Positions 1-6,781 of a DNA stretch of 22,283 nucleotides are shown piece by piece. How positions within the stretch are numbered: the stretch's first letter is position 1; each line of letters opens with the position of its first letter. The translations under genes and the position numbers were made by a program. The notes beneath the pieces were generated by a model, which had not been told where the DNA came from, searched no databases, and saw nothing but the letters and a program-made list of their open reading frames with translations. The stretch is from the NCBI GenBank assembly GCA_964580215.1, contig CAZOJT010000050.1:1-22283 (forward strand), in the 5' to 3' direction. The DNA comes from SM23-73-3 sp964580215. Lineage in GTDB: Bacteria > Zixibacteria > MSB-5A5 > SM1-73.

Positions 1-33
1 AGTTCAATGCCTTGGTTAAAAAGTTTCAATCCG

Positions 34-53
34 ATGCGTATGCATTCATACGA
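34..53 (+). repeat. 20-bp palindromic insert, copy 1
   Basis: The sequence is ATGCGTATGCATTCATACGA. Its arms CGTATG and CATACG flank CATT. It interrupts codon GAT of the IS4 transposase (FQS-D-KYY). Deleting 20 nt joins frame 3 upstream to frame 2 downstream and restores the family-like sequence KKFQSDKYYRKF. Confidence 0.93.
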
Positions 54-256
54 ATAAATATTACCGAAAATTCTTCAGTTATCAGCATTTTGTGGCTTTT
101 GTATTTGCCCAGTTTGATACCACCACCAGCCTTAGAGAACTTAATTCGGCTATAAATATGCATTCTAATCTACAAAATATTCTACACTTGGGCTCCATCA
201 ATTTTTCCTCCCTCTCTCGAGCAAACAACCGGAGACCTTATCAACTCTTTGAAAAT

Positions 257-276
257 TCGTATGAATGCATACGCAT
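257..276 (-). repeat. 20-bp palindromic insert, copy 2 (reverse orientation)
   Basis: The plus strand reads TCGTATGAATGCATACGCAT, the exact reverse complement of copy 1. It shifts the transposase from frame 2 to frame 1; excision of 20 nt restores QLFENLFFYLLNRHAS. Confidence 0.93.
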
Positions 277-542
277 CTCTTCTTTTATTTACTTAATAGA
301 CATGCTTCAAATTTATCTAACTCTGCAGGCGATGTTTTTAAGATCATCGACGGAACTTTTATCGTCTTATCTTCCAAATTATTCCACTGGGCTAACTTCA
401 GCCCGGATACTAAAGCGATTAAACTAACATTTTGTATGGATTGGCCTAAAGAAATTCCGGAACAAGTAATCATCAATGTGGGAGAAGCGGACGATAATTC
501 CGAGATCCTCAAGTTGAATCTCCACTCTGGTTTTACCTACAT

Positions 543-562
543 ATGCGTATGCACTCATACGA
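543..562 (+). repeat. 20-bp palindromic insert, copy 3 (CACT variant)
   Basis: The sequence is ATGCGTATGCACTCATACGA, with C in place of T in the centre. It lies between TACAT and GTTTGAC in the transposase. Excision restores GFTYMFDRGY, which contains the second catalytic aspartate. Confidence 0.93.
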
Positions 563-833
563 GTTTGACCGAGGATATTGAACGAAGTGAAATCCATAGG
601 ATTGCAGCCACACAGTCTACTCCCATTTTAATGAAAACAAAATATCCTTCATCACTCGCCTCCCCACTTTCTGGTCATATGAAACTAAAGAAGATTTCAA
701 TATAGAACAAGGAACAAACATTGTGTCCGATAAGCTGATAACATTGGGCAAAAATGAAGAGACGGTAAAAGGGGATTTAAGATTGATCACCCTCATCAAT
801 GCCCAAAATGAAATCATCCAGTTTTTGACCAAC

Positions 834-853
834 TCGTATGAGTGCATACGCAT
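834..853 (-). repeat. 20-bp palindromic insert, copy 4 (reverse, CACT variant)
   Basis: The plus strand reads TCGTATGAGTGCATACGCAT, reverse complement of copy 3. It introduces a downstream stop (taa at 864). Excision of 20 nt restores IQFLTNRFDLKTTEIAEIY and the Y-R-E-K signature that follows. Confidence 0.93.
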
Positions 854-954
854 CGTTTTGATCTAAAAACAACAGAGATAGCGGAAATATATAGAAAAAG
901 ATGGGACATTGAATTGTTTTTCCGATGGGTAAAACAATATCTAAGAATAAAAAG

Positions 955-974
955 ATGCGTATGCATTCATACGA
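955..974 (+). repeat. 20-bp palindromic insert, copy 5
   Basis: The sequence is identical to copy 1 and interrupts the segment between QYLRIK and FLGTSPNAV. Excision joins frame 2 to frame 1 and gives QYLRIKRFLGTSPNAV, as expected for IS4 transposases. Confidence 0.93.
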
Positions 975-1202
975 ATTTCTAGGAACCAGCCCCAATGCGG
1001 TGTATTCACAAATATACATAGCTTTGATTACTTATCTGCTAACCGTTATGTTCAAATTAAGACTAAATAGCAAATTATCCAATTTAGAAATATTCAGAAT
1101 TATAAAATACAATCTTTTTCAACCCATTAAGAATGTTTACCTATATGATGGCTACGATTAACGCAACATTATTGGGATTTAGGGGGATTTTCCAAGTTTC
1201 AA

Positions 1203-1222
1203 ATGCGTATGCATTCATACGA
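1203..1222 (+). repeat. 20-bp palindromic insert, copy 6
   Basis: The sequence is identical to copy 1 and lies in non-coding DNA between the IS4 remnant and the IS256-family element, between TTTCAA and ATCCCCCC. Confidence 0.92.
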
Positions 1223-1327
1223 ATCCCCCCTTCCCCCCCCTTTTCTGAGTCAATACCTTTTTTAGTTGAAATTAGAAAAGACCGTCCATCCATCTTTCGA
1301 ATCATGTGACCGCCACCTTTTGTTTCT

Positions 1328-2620
1328 CTAAGATGCGTATGCACTCATACGGGCTTGCATCAAGGAGTATCTCTGTTTTTCTATTTTCTCCTGTATCCGT
1401 AGTCGCAGCATTTTGAGATACCGGAATCCTTTCACCTTTCTTAGTCGTGGCTCAAGGTGAAGTAATCCAGCTGCTACCCACCGCACAATATGCGTACCGT
1501 TTCTCCAGTAGTCGACCTTATCGGTATACTGGCCAAGCTGAGACATGATCGATTCGATACAATTCGTCGTGCTAAAGCTCACACCCAACTCCCGACACAA
1601 CCCCAGTTGATGCAATGTCAGAGTCTCTTCCAGTCCTTCTCCTAAACTCTTCGCTGCTGAGGGATTGATACTCTCAAGTTCCTCCCCAATCTGAAGTAAT
1701 GCTTTTTTTGCTCCTTCGTATGTCGGTTCATTATACGCATTTCTCAGTTTCACTCGATACCTTTTCTGTTCATTAAGGGAGAGGTAACTGACTATATTTT
1801 CTCTCTTGTGCCAGTGACACCGCTGGATCATTACACTCCTTCCCAATCGTTGGCGTATCGCTTTTGCTAACCCTTTCGAGCCGTCTATCACAAACAGCAT
1901 CTCTTCTGCATATTTTAACCCTCGCTCGATTAATTTATCAAAAAACTGTATCAACGCTCGATGGTTCTCAGTACTCATCTGCTCTATCCCTAACACGATC
2001 TTCTTCCCCTCTATCGTAATCCCTAACGCTATCATAATCCCTTCCTCTGCATACCTCTTCCCGTCAATGAAAATAGCGACAAAATCATAATCCCCTAGCT
2101 CTCTCTCCTCCAAAAGTTCCAGGTAGGTCTCTGCTTTTTTGGTAAACCTCCTCGATACACTCGAGGCACTCAATCCAAATACCTCAGGCACCAGCTCTGC
2201 TGATTCTTTATATCGATGGGTGCTCAATCCATTCAGCAATTTCAAAAATGTTTGATGATCTCCTCGATACGGCTCCTGCAACTTTTGATACCTCTGAAGT
2301 CTCACCTCTTCACCCTTTTCCTTGTTCCTTACTCGAGGAACTCTTACCGGTATCTTCTGATCTCGTAGATAGATCGAACCCCATTGTTTCCCCCATCTCC
2401 TGTTCTCTTTTCCATGCTCGTATCTCCTCCCAGCCAATGCTTCCACTTCTTCTTGTAATGCATCTTGGACTGCCTTCAACCCCAATGGTATCAATTCCTG
2501 AATCACTGCTATTTTCATCGCATCCGATTCCTTAATCCTCTCCAGCATCTCTAATGTCCTTTTCCGCTTCTCTGAATTTTTTTCCTTCCATTTCCCCTTC
2601 CCTTGTGCTAAATTCTGCAT
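1328..2620 (-). CDS. IS256-family (Mutator-type) transposase
   Basis: This DDE transposase of 430 aa moves the surrounding insertion sequence. The Mutator-type catalytic residues are visible: Asp186 in FIDGKRY, Asp246 in FVIDGSKGL and Glu356 in TTNCIESIMSQ, with the characteristic QRCHWHK block at 266-272. The start ATG at 2620 has an AGGAGG five bases upstream. The frame is open throughout and the length is normal for the family, so it may be active. One oddity is that the last residues (RMSAYAS) are encoded by a 20-bp palindromic repeat at 1333-1352. Without that insert the frame would run on as MQALEKQKVAVT and stop at TGA. The change at the C-terminus may or may not affect activity. Confidence 0.93.
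   Translation of the reverse strand: MQNLAQGKGKWKEKNSEKRKRTLEMLERIKESDAMKIAVIQELIPLGLKAVQDALQEEVEALAGRRYEHGKENRRWGKQWGSIYLRDQKIPVRVPRVRNKEKGEEVRLQRYQKLQEPYRGDHQTFLKLLNGLSTHRYKESAELVPEVFGLSASSVSRRFTKKAETYLELLEERELGDYDFVAIFIDGKRYAEEGIMIALGITIEGKKIVLGIEQMSTENHRALIQFFDKLIERGLKYAEEMLFVIDGSKGLAKAIRQRLGRSVMIQRCHWHKRENIVSYLSLNEQKRYRVKLRNAYNEPTYEGAKKALLQIGEELESINPSAAKSLGEGLEETLTLHQLGLCRELGVSFSTTNCIESIMSQLGQYTDKVDYWRNGTHIVRWVAAGLLHLEPRLRKVKGFRYLKMLRLRIQEKIEKQRYSLMQARMSAYAS
1333..1352 (+). repeat. 20-bp palindromic insert, copy 7, in transposase 3' end
   Basis: This is the CACT variant with its last base G instead of A. It lies inside the IS256 element, between the left inverted repeat and the transposase body, and replaces the native C-terminus of the transposase. 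Confidence 0.88.
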
Positions 2621-2666
2621 GGGACCCTCCTTCTTGTAATAAGATTTGTCTTTTTCTTTCTATCTT

Positions 2667-2694
2667 ATTATATGGAGGGTCTTCACAATTTCAA
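2667..2694 (-). promoter_or_regulatory. Sigma70-like promoter of the IS256 transposase
   Basis: On the minus strand, TTGAAA (2694-2689) and TATAAT (2672-2667) are separated by 16 bp. The -35 box lies in the right terminal inverted repeat, as is common in insertion sequences. The transposase ATG is about 47 bp downstream. Confidence 0.6.
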
Positions 2695-2793
2695 CTAATT
2701 TTAGCATACTTTCCCTTTTCTAAAGGGGGGATGTAAACAATTATATGCTCCCCTTAGTAAAATGATTGGATCCAACATACTCTCTTTGCCCGA

Positions 2794-5316
2794 TCACCTC
2801 TGCCATTGGTTGACTTTGCTGGCATATTTCTCTACAAGCCTTTCTGCTTCGCCTTCTTTTGTTGCTTCTGCGAATAGATGGAAAGAAGCTTTTCTGCGAT
2901 CTGGCATCACCAGAACCCAGGAGTCACAGTTCAGTACCCTCACTCCATCTATCAGTTCACGCTTGCAGTCTTCCGTGTATTTTGAAAGCTTTCTCATCAC
3001 CTGTCCCTTTTTGCCCCAGGAACAGGGGACTGTCCGTTTGACCATGTGAAATCGATCCAATTCTTTTCTCAGGTGGGCTAAACTTCTCTTTGGAGGTGCT
3101 GTTCCGCCAAAGGCGGTATTGGAAAGAAGCTCCAAGATTTTCGCCACGTTAAACATGGCATCTGCTCCCAATTGGAATCCGGGAAAGATGAAACCTCCCC
3201 TGGTTCCTCCCACGAAGTCGACTCCTAAATTGGAAAGTGCATCCATCATGGCTAAATGGTCATTTCTCACCCGGATCACTTTCACACCATACTCTTGGGC
3301 AATTTTTTCCACCCCCATGGAAGCCACCACAGGAACGGCAATCTTATGTGCCGGGGTACAGCCTAAGAAAAGGGAGGTGATCATCAGAAGCAAAAGATCC
3401 GGCGAGATAGGCTGGCCTTCCTCATCCACCACCGAAAGTTTCTCCGCTCCCGGATCAAAAAGAAAGCCCACATCCGCATCCACTGATTTCACTATGGAAG
3501 AGAGTTGATGAATGGATCGAGAAAGCTCCTCATCAGAGTGGGAAAGCTTTTGGGGATCCAAATAAGCGTTCAAGGAGATGACCTCACAGCCCAAAGCTCC
3601 AATGGTGGAGGGAAAGATCTCGCAGGCTCCGCCGTTGGAGTAGTCGATAACCACCTTGAACTGTGCTTTTCTTATCTGTTCGGAATCTATCGCCCTAAGA
3701 AAGTCCTGCCGGTAGGATTCGATCACCCGTTGGGGGAAATCGAGCTGTCCGGTCTCCTCCGGGGATGCCCTTATGAAATCCTCCCGAAAGAAAAGCCTTT
3801 CCACCGACTTGGTTTTGGAGGTGGGCAGATCCTGTCCCCCTCCATTGAAGAAAACTATATCGGTCTGCCTTTTGTTCAGGGGTGATCTCCTGGTATGTAT
3901 GCCCCCACGTTCTTTTCCTGACTTTAGTTCATATCTCACCACAGGGATAGGAAGGGTCCTTAAGTCTTGCACATTTACCCCGGCGGAGAGTAGTCCGCAT
4001 ATCAAAGCTCGGCTGATCATTCGGGAGGTGCTTCCCGCGTCTCTGCTGGTGACCACGGTTGAGCCTTTGCCCAACATGGCACCGTATGCCGCTCCCAGCT
4101 TAACTGCAAACTCCGGGGTCAGCTCCAGATTTCCCACCCCCATCACCTTGGCATCGGTGAAAAGCTCCCGATTCCATCTCTCTCCCCACACCAGACTGGA
4201 AGAAAGTATGGATTCTGCCTCCACCCGCTTTCCGGGCCAGACCCTCACGTTGGCTTTGATTTTGGCACCCTTCTCGATGTGACAATTTTCGCTGATGATG
4301 GCATTTTCAAAAATTACCGTCTCCTCTTCAAGTTTAGCATTGTTTGCCACAATCACCTCAGTCAAAATGCTTCGTTTCCCAACAGAAGCATCCTTCCAGA
4401 TCACAGAACGATCCAGATTCACGTCTTCTCCAATCTGGACATTGTCACCGATGACTGAATTGGATATGAAACAGTGGGAACCTATCTGGGCATCATTTCC
4501 GATGATCACCGTCCCCTTGAACTCAACTTTTTCCTCCACCTTCACATTCTTCCCCACCCAGATGCTGGCATGTTCGCGATGAAGCAAATTCCCACCGACA
4601 TCTACCCTCACCCTTCCCTCTAAGATGTCCTGATGCGCCTGGAAGTATTCCTCCAAGTTACCCACATCCCTCCAGTAATCGGGAGTGACAAAACCAAAAA
4701 GCCTTTGATTGGAGGAGAGCATTTGAGGAAAAAGATTTTTGCTGAAATCGAAGTTCTGTTTACTTGGTATCTCATTGAGCACCTCGGATTCCAGGACATA
4801 TATCCCAGTATTAACCGTATCGCTGAATACCTCTCCCCAGGTGGGCTTCTCCAAGAATCTGGATATTTTTCCATCCTCCCGGGTGATTACCACTCCATAG
4901 GAGAGGGGATTTTCCATCCGGGCAAGAACCATGGTTGCCCTCGCTTTATTCTTTTGGTGAAAATCACAGGCGGCTTTCAGATCGATGTCGGTCAGCACAT
5001 CTGCGGAGATGACTAAAAATCTATCATCCAGCAAGCTTTGGGCATTTTTTACTGCCCCGGCGGTGCCATAGTCCTCTTGCGCCTGAACATATTGGATCCT
5101 CACCCCGAATTTTGATCCATCCCCGAAGTAGTTTCTTATGGATTCTGCCTGAAAATAGAGCAAAACCACTAACTCCACCAGTCCATGCTTTTTTAAAAGA
5201 TTAACCATATGCTCCATCATGGGCTTATTTGCCACATATACCATGGGCTTGGGAATGCTGCAGGAGAGGGGTCTTAAGCGAGTGCCAAAGCCCCCGGCCA
5301 TAATCACCGCCTTCAT
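2794..5316 (-). CDS. Mannose-1-phosphate guanylyltransferase / phosphomannomutase-like fusion
   Basis: A two-part sugar-nucleotide enzyme of 840 aa. The N-terminal nucleotidyltransferase (about 1-235) has the nucleotide-binding loop GGFGTRLRP (8-16), then IPKPM and a GxAGAVK-like segment (GTAGAVK). A left-handed beta-helix of hexapeptide repeats follows (about 245-370; IIGNDAQIGS, VIGDNVQIGE). The C-terminal half is phosphohexomutase-like, but the catalytic loops are altered: GIHTRRSP (472-479) where TASHNP is expected, and DPGAEK (621-626) where DGDADR binds metal. Family knowledge suggests it makes GDP-mannose or a similar NDP-sugar; the mutase half may be inactive. The start is placed at the ATG at 5316, because GGAGAG lies 8 bp upstream. 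The GTG at 5325 overlaps that ribosome site. It has no close operon partner. Confidence 0.85.
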   Translation of the reverse strand: MKAVIMAGGFGTRLRPLSCSIPKPMVYVANKPMMEHMVNLLKKHGLVELVVLLYFQAESIRNYFGDGSKFGVRIQYVQAQEDYGTAGAVKNAQSLLDDRFLVISADVLTDIDLKAACDFHQKNKARATMVLARMENPLSYGVVITREDGKISRFLEKPTWGEVFSDTVNTGIYVLESEVLNEIPSKQNFDFSKNLFPQMLSSNQRLFGFVTPDYWRDVGNLEEYFQAHQDILEGRVRVDVGGNLLHREHASIWVGKNVKVEEKVEFKGTVIIGNDAQIGSHCFISNSVIGDNVQIGEDVNLDRSVIWKDASVGKRSILTEVIVANNAKLEEETVIFENAIISENCHIEKGAKIKANVRVWPGKRVEAESILSSSLVWGERWNRELFTDAKVMGVGNLELTPEFAVKLGAAYGAMLGKGSTVVTSRDAGSTSRMISRALICGLLSAGVNVQDLRTLPIPVVRYELKSGKERGGIHTRRSPLNKRQTDIVFFNGGGQDLPTSKTKSVERLFFREDFIRASPEETGQLDFPQRVIESYRQDFLRAIDSEQIRKAQFKVVIDYSNGGACEIFPSTIGALGCEVISLNAYLDPQKLSHSDEELSRSIHQLSSIVKSVDADVGFLFDPGAEKLSVVDEEGQPISPDLLLLMITSLFLGCTPAHKIAVPVVASMGVEKIAQEYGVKVIRVRNDHLAMMDALSNLGVDFVGGTRGGFIFPGFQLGADAMFNVAKILELLSNTAFGGTAPPKRSLAHLRKELDRFHMVKRTVPCSWGKKGQVMRKLSKYTEDCKRELIDGVRVLNCDSWVLVMPDRRKASFHLFAEATKEGEAERLVEKYASKVNQWQR
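3104..3116. repeat. CCGCCAAAGGCGG palindrome inside a coding sequence
   Basis: This perfect 5+3+5 hairpin belongs to the same family as the intergenic copies at 5554, 9897, 13902 and 14852. Here it encodes AFGG on the minus strand, in a linker between the third and fourth mutase-like domains of the sugar nucleotidyltransferase fusion. Confidence 0.7.
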
Positions 5317-5398
5317 GTTTTTCACTCTCCGTGTGGGTTTACATCCTTGTTTGGCTGTTTTGTCGATTGCTTACAGGATGACTGAGAACTCCAATTGT

Positions 5399-5487
5399 GT
5401 CATTCTGAACGGAGCGAAGCGGAGTGAAGAATCTTGGTTTTATGCGGGTTGGGAAGCGAGATTCTTCCCCATATGGGTCAGAATGAC
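5399..5487. repeat. Inverted-repeat intergenic element (CATTCTGA...AGCGAAG type)
   Basis: GTCATTCTGA (5399-5408) pairs with TCAGAATGAC (5478-5487). Inside, AAGAATCT (5427-5434) pairs with AGATTCTT (5459-5466). The element lies just upstream of the sugar nucleotidyltransferase gene. A related element occurs at 12019-12192. The stems could form a long hairpin in RNA from either strand. Confidence 0.75.
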
Positions 5488-5519
5488 AATTCTCGGTTAC
5501 CCTGCTTAGACCTCACTCC

Positions 5520-6248
5520 CTATGCGTATGCATCTTCGATCCTCCCCCTCTCTCCCGCCTTTGGCGGGATGGAGAGGGGGACTAAGGGGGAGAGGTTCAA
5601 AACACTCTTCTGAAAAATCCGAATAACATCTCCAAAATTGCGAAATGGGTAATGCTCAATGTCTTCCTTTACGCAAAATTTGTGAAGATCATTTTTGGCG
5701 AAGACGAAATCCGCTTCCCTTACCGCACACTTATCCGAAAGTCCGTCCCCGATATATACGACCTTTTGTTTTCTCCCTTTTAACTTTTTTAGGTGATACC
5801 TCTTGCAGTTTCCGCAACTTCCGCATCCTCGGTCAAAATAGGGGAATTCTGGTTTCAGTCTCCTGCCTTCAAATCTGAGAATGTTGGAGTAAAAGGGAAG
5901 CCTTTCTAATCCGAATTTTTCTAAAATAAGCTTTATGTAAAAATCCAGCCCATCACTTAAGATAACCAGCTTAAGCTTCTCTCTTTTACAGAGATCGGCA
6001 AAAACGGTAAATTTTCCATCGATTTTTTGAGAGAGGGAGAATTTTTTTAACTCTGATTTGCTAATTTTTATTAGATCACATTCCCTTTCCAGACACTCTT
6101 TTGAACTGATTTTTCCTTTCAGCCAAAGGGATACGATCTTCTGGCTCTGTTTTTTTGAGAAAGTGTCAAATAAATCTGCGCCCACATCATTCTGGGTGAT
6201 GGTGCCATCGAAATCGACTAAAACCAGAGTATCTTTTGAATTTCTCAT
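5520..6248 (-). CDS. MtnX-like HAD-family phosphatase
   Basis: A cytoplasmic phosphatase of the HAD superfamily, 242 aa from the ATG at 6248 (a TTG at 6263 is the other possible start; neither has a strong ribosome site). The catalytic motif VDFDGT (nucleophile Asp12, acid Asp14), the SDG motif (VILSDGLDFY) and the metal motif (YIGDGLSDKCA) are all present. The Cys-rich CGSCGNCK segment resembles MtnX-like phosphatases, which act on 2-hydroxy-3-keto-5-methylthiopentenyl-1-phosphate in methionine salvage. No other salvage gene is in the window, so the substrate is open. The last 25 or so residues (SPLVPLSIPPKAGERGRIEDAYA) are translated from an intergenic-type hairpin and the decayed 20-bp unit. 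The native end was probably near FQKSV. Confidence 0.75.
   Translation of the reverse strand: MRNSKDTLVLVDFDGTITQNDVGADLFDTFSKKQSQKIVSLWLKGKISSKECLERECDLIKISKSELKKFSLSQKIDGKFTVFADLCKREKLKLVILSDGLDFYIKLILEKFGLERLPFYSNILRFEGRRLKPEFPYFDRGCGSCGNCKRYHLKKLKGRKQKVVYIGDGLSDKCAVREADFVFAKNDLHKFCVKEDIEHYPFRNFGDVIRIFQKSVLNLSPLVPLSIPPKAGERGRIEDAYA
5522..5539 (+). repeat. Decayed copy of the 20-bp palindromic insert
   Basis: ATGCGTATGCAT is followed by CTTCGA. The first 12 bases are identical to the intact unit, but the right arm is shortened and altered, so the copy is 18 nt long. It encodes the last residues of the HAD phosphatase ORF on the minus strand. Confidence 0.65.
5544..5580. repeat. Long hairpin CCCCCTCTC...CCCGCC-TTT-GGCGGG...GGAGAGGGGG
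   Basis: An imperfect palindrome with a CCCGCC/GGCGGG core and C-rich/G-rich outer arms. It lies in the 3' end of the HAD phosphatase ORF and encodes its atypical tail. No T-tract follows on the minus strand, so a classical terminator role is not supported. Confidence 0.7.
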
Positions 6249-6286
6249 GTTTGTCTGCTTCAAACTTTTTCGCTTGACTTTATAAC

Positions 6287-6357
6287 TGTAGGGACGGCCC
6301 TTGTGGCTGTCCGTATCAGTGTACAGAGTACGGACAGGGACAAGCCCTGTCCCTACA
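6287..6357. repeat. Imperfect inverted repeat, TGTAGGGAC...GTCCCTACA
   Basis: About 29 nt on each side pair imperfectly: TGTAGGGAC...TGTCCGTA on the left, and TACGGACAGGG...GTCCCTACA on the right. It lies between the DUF1634 gene and the HAD phosphatase gene. It resembles the GTAGGGGCG elements at 17922 and 18991. Confidence 0.75.
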
Positions 6358-6418
6358 CTTTACATTCGGTGGCTGGCTCAAACTTTCGTTTCAATTTTTT
6401 TCATCCTTCGCTTGGGGG

Positions 6419-6775
6419 TCAGACAAAACTTGGCACAATGGTAAACAAAAGTATCACCATGACTCCAAAAGCTACAACGGCATATTTAAAGTCTTTCTCC
6501 CAAAGAAAGGAGAAAACTGCCACCACCACCCTCAGAAACGGGGTCAGCATCATCAGCAAAATCCCCAGATTGATAATAGCGGTCGGCTTCCCTCTAAGAA
6601 GATTCGAGAAAATATCAGAAAAAGAAGGGCAAACTAAAGAGGTAAGAGAATCCTGGGGATGTGCATGAAAAAATAACATGCCCAATCCTAAGATTAGCAT
6701 TCCAGCGGCACAGAAAGAACCAATCAAAAGGATTGTGCCCACATAGGAGTATACTTTTTCTTTTTTGTGTGTCAT
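6419..6775 (-). CDS. DUF1634-family membrane protein
   Basis: A small integral membrane protein (118 aa) with three hydrophobic segments (about 11-34, 66-89 and 97-116). The N-terminal KVYSYVGTILLIGSF and the LLMMLTPFLRVVVAVFSF block match what I know of DUF1634 proteins. These are usually encoded next to TauE/SafE-type exporters, as here. It begins 6 bp after the exporter stop codon, and its ribosome site GAGG overlaps that stop (TGAGG), so the two are probably translationally coupled. Its molecular role is not known; an accessory role to the exporter is inference from context. Confidence 0.8.
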   Translation of the reverse strand: MTHKKEKVYSYVGTILLIGSFCAAGMLILGLGMLFFHAHPQDSLTSLVCPSFSDIFSNLLRGKPTAIINLGILLMMLTPFLRVVVAVFSFLWEKDFKYAVVAFGVMVILLFTIVPSFV

Positions 6776-6781
6776 CCGACC

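Larger units (their letters stand above)
1..1161 (+). pseudogene. IS4-family transposase, disrupted by five 20-bp insertions
   Basis: This is the remnant of an IS4-family DDE transposase whose N-terminus lies outside the window. The pieces read in order across frames 3, 2, 1, 3, 2 and 1. An N-terminal part (LVKKFQSDK, then SLRELNSAI) is followed by the first catalytic Asp region (KIIDGTFIVLSS, about 345), the second Asp (FDRGY, about 564-578) and the IS4 signature Y-x2-R-x3-E-x6-K (YRKRWDIELFFRWVK, about 889-933). The C-terminal stretch is FLGTSPNAV...IALITYLL. Each frame change at 34-53, 257-276, 543-562, 834-853 and 955-974 is caused by a 20-bp palindromic insert; removing exactly 20 nt rejoins the protein. 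Two further single-base indels lie near 578 and 632. The gene cannot make a functional transposase as it stands. The family call is strong; the 3' limit is taken at the stop ending at 1161. Confidence 0.88.
1262..2698 (-). mobile_element. IS256-family insertion sequence
   Basis: The element is bounded by imperfect inverted repeats. The left end begins TTAGTTGAAATT at 1262, and the right end is its reverse complement at 2687-2698. The match continues inward as AGAAAAGACCGTCC against GTGAAGACCCTCC, with one indel. The single gene inside is the transposase at 1328-2620. No target duplication is evident next to the ends. It lies about 100 bp downstream of the IS4 remnant, so this is a transposon-rich spot. 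Confidence 0.8.

Noticed and set aside
34..974. Translational bypassing of the 20-mers (as in phage T4 gene 60 or yeast mitochondrial byps), keeping the IS4 transposase functional
   Set aside because: Bypassing needs matching take-off and landing triplets 20 nt apart. I checked the in-frame triplets at all five sites and only copy 3 (TAC at 538 and 558) matches. The gene also carries two extra single-base indels. It remains testable by proteomics but the sequence does not favour it.
34..1352. CRISPR array made of the repeated 20-mer
   Set aside because: Repeats alternate in orientation, intervals vary from about 120 to 290 bp, and the intervals are transposase coding sequence, not spacers. 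No cas gene is present.
34..1352. The 20-mer as an adapter or assembly artefact
   Set aside because: It has two variants, both orientations, a decayed copy and a copy far away in a different context; artefacts would not be expected to look like this. Raw-read coverage would settle it.
1262..2698. 8-9 bp target-site duplication of the IS256 element
   Set aside because: The flanks AATACCTTTT and TTTTAGCATA share only a T-run, which is not convincing.
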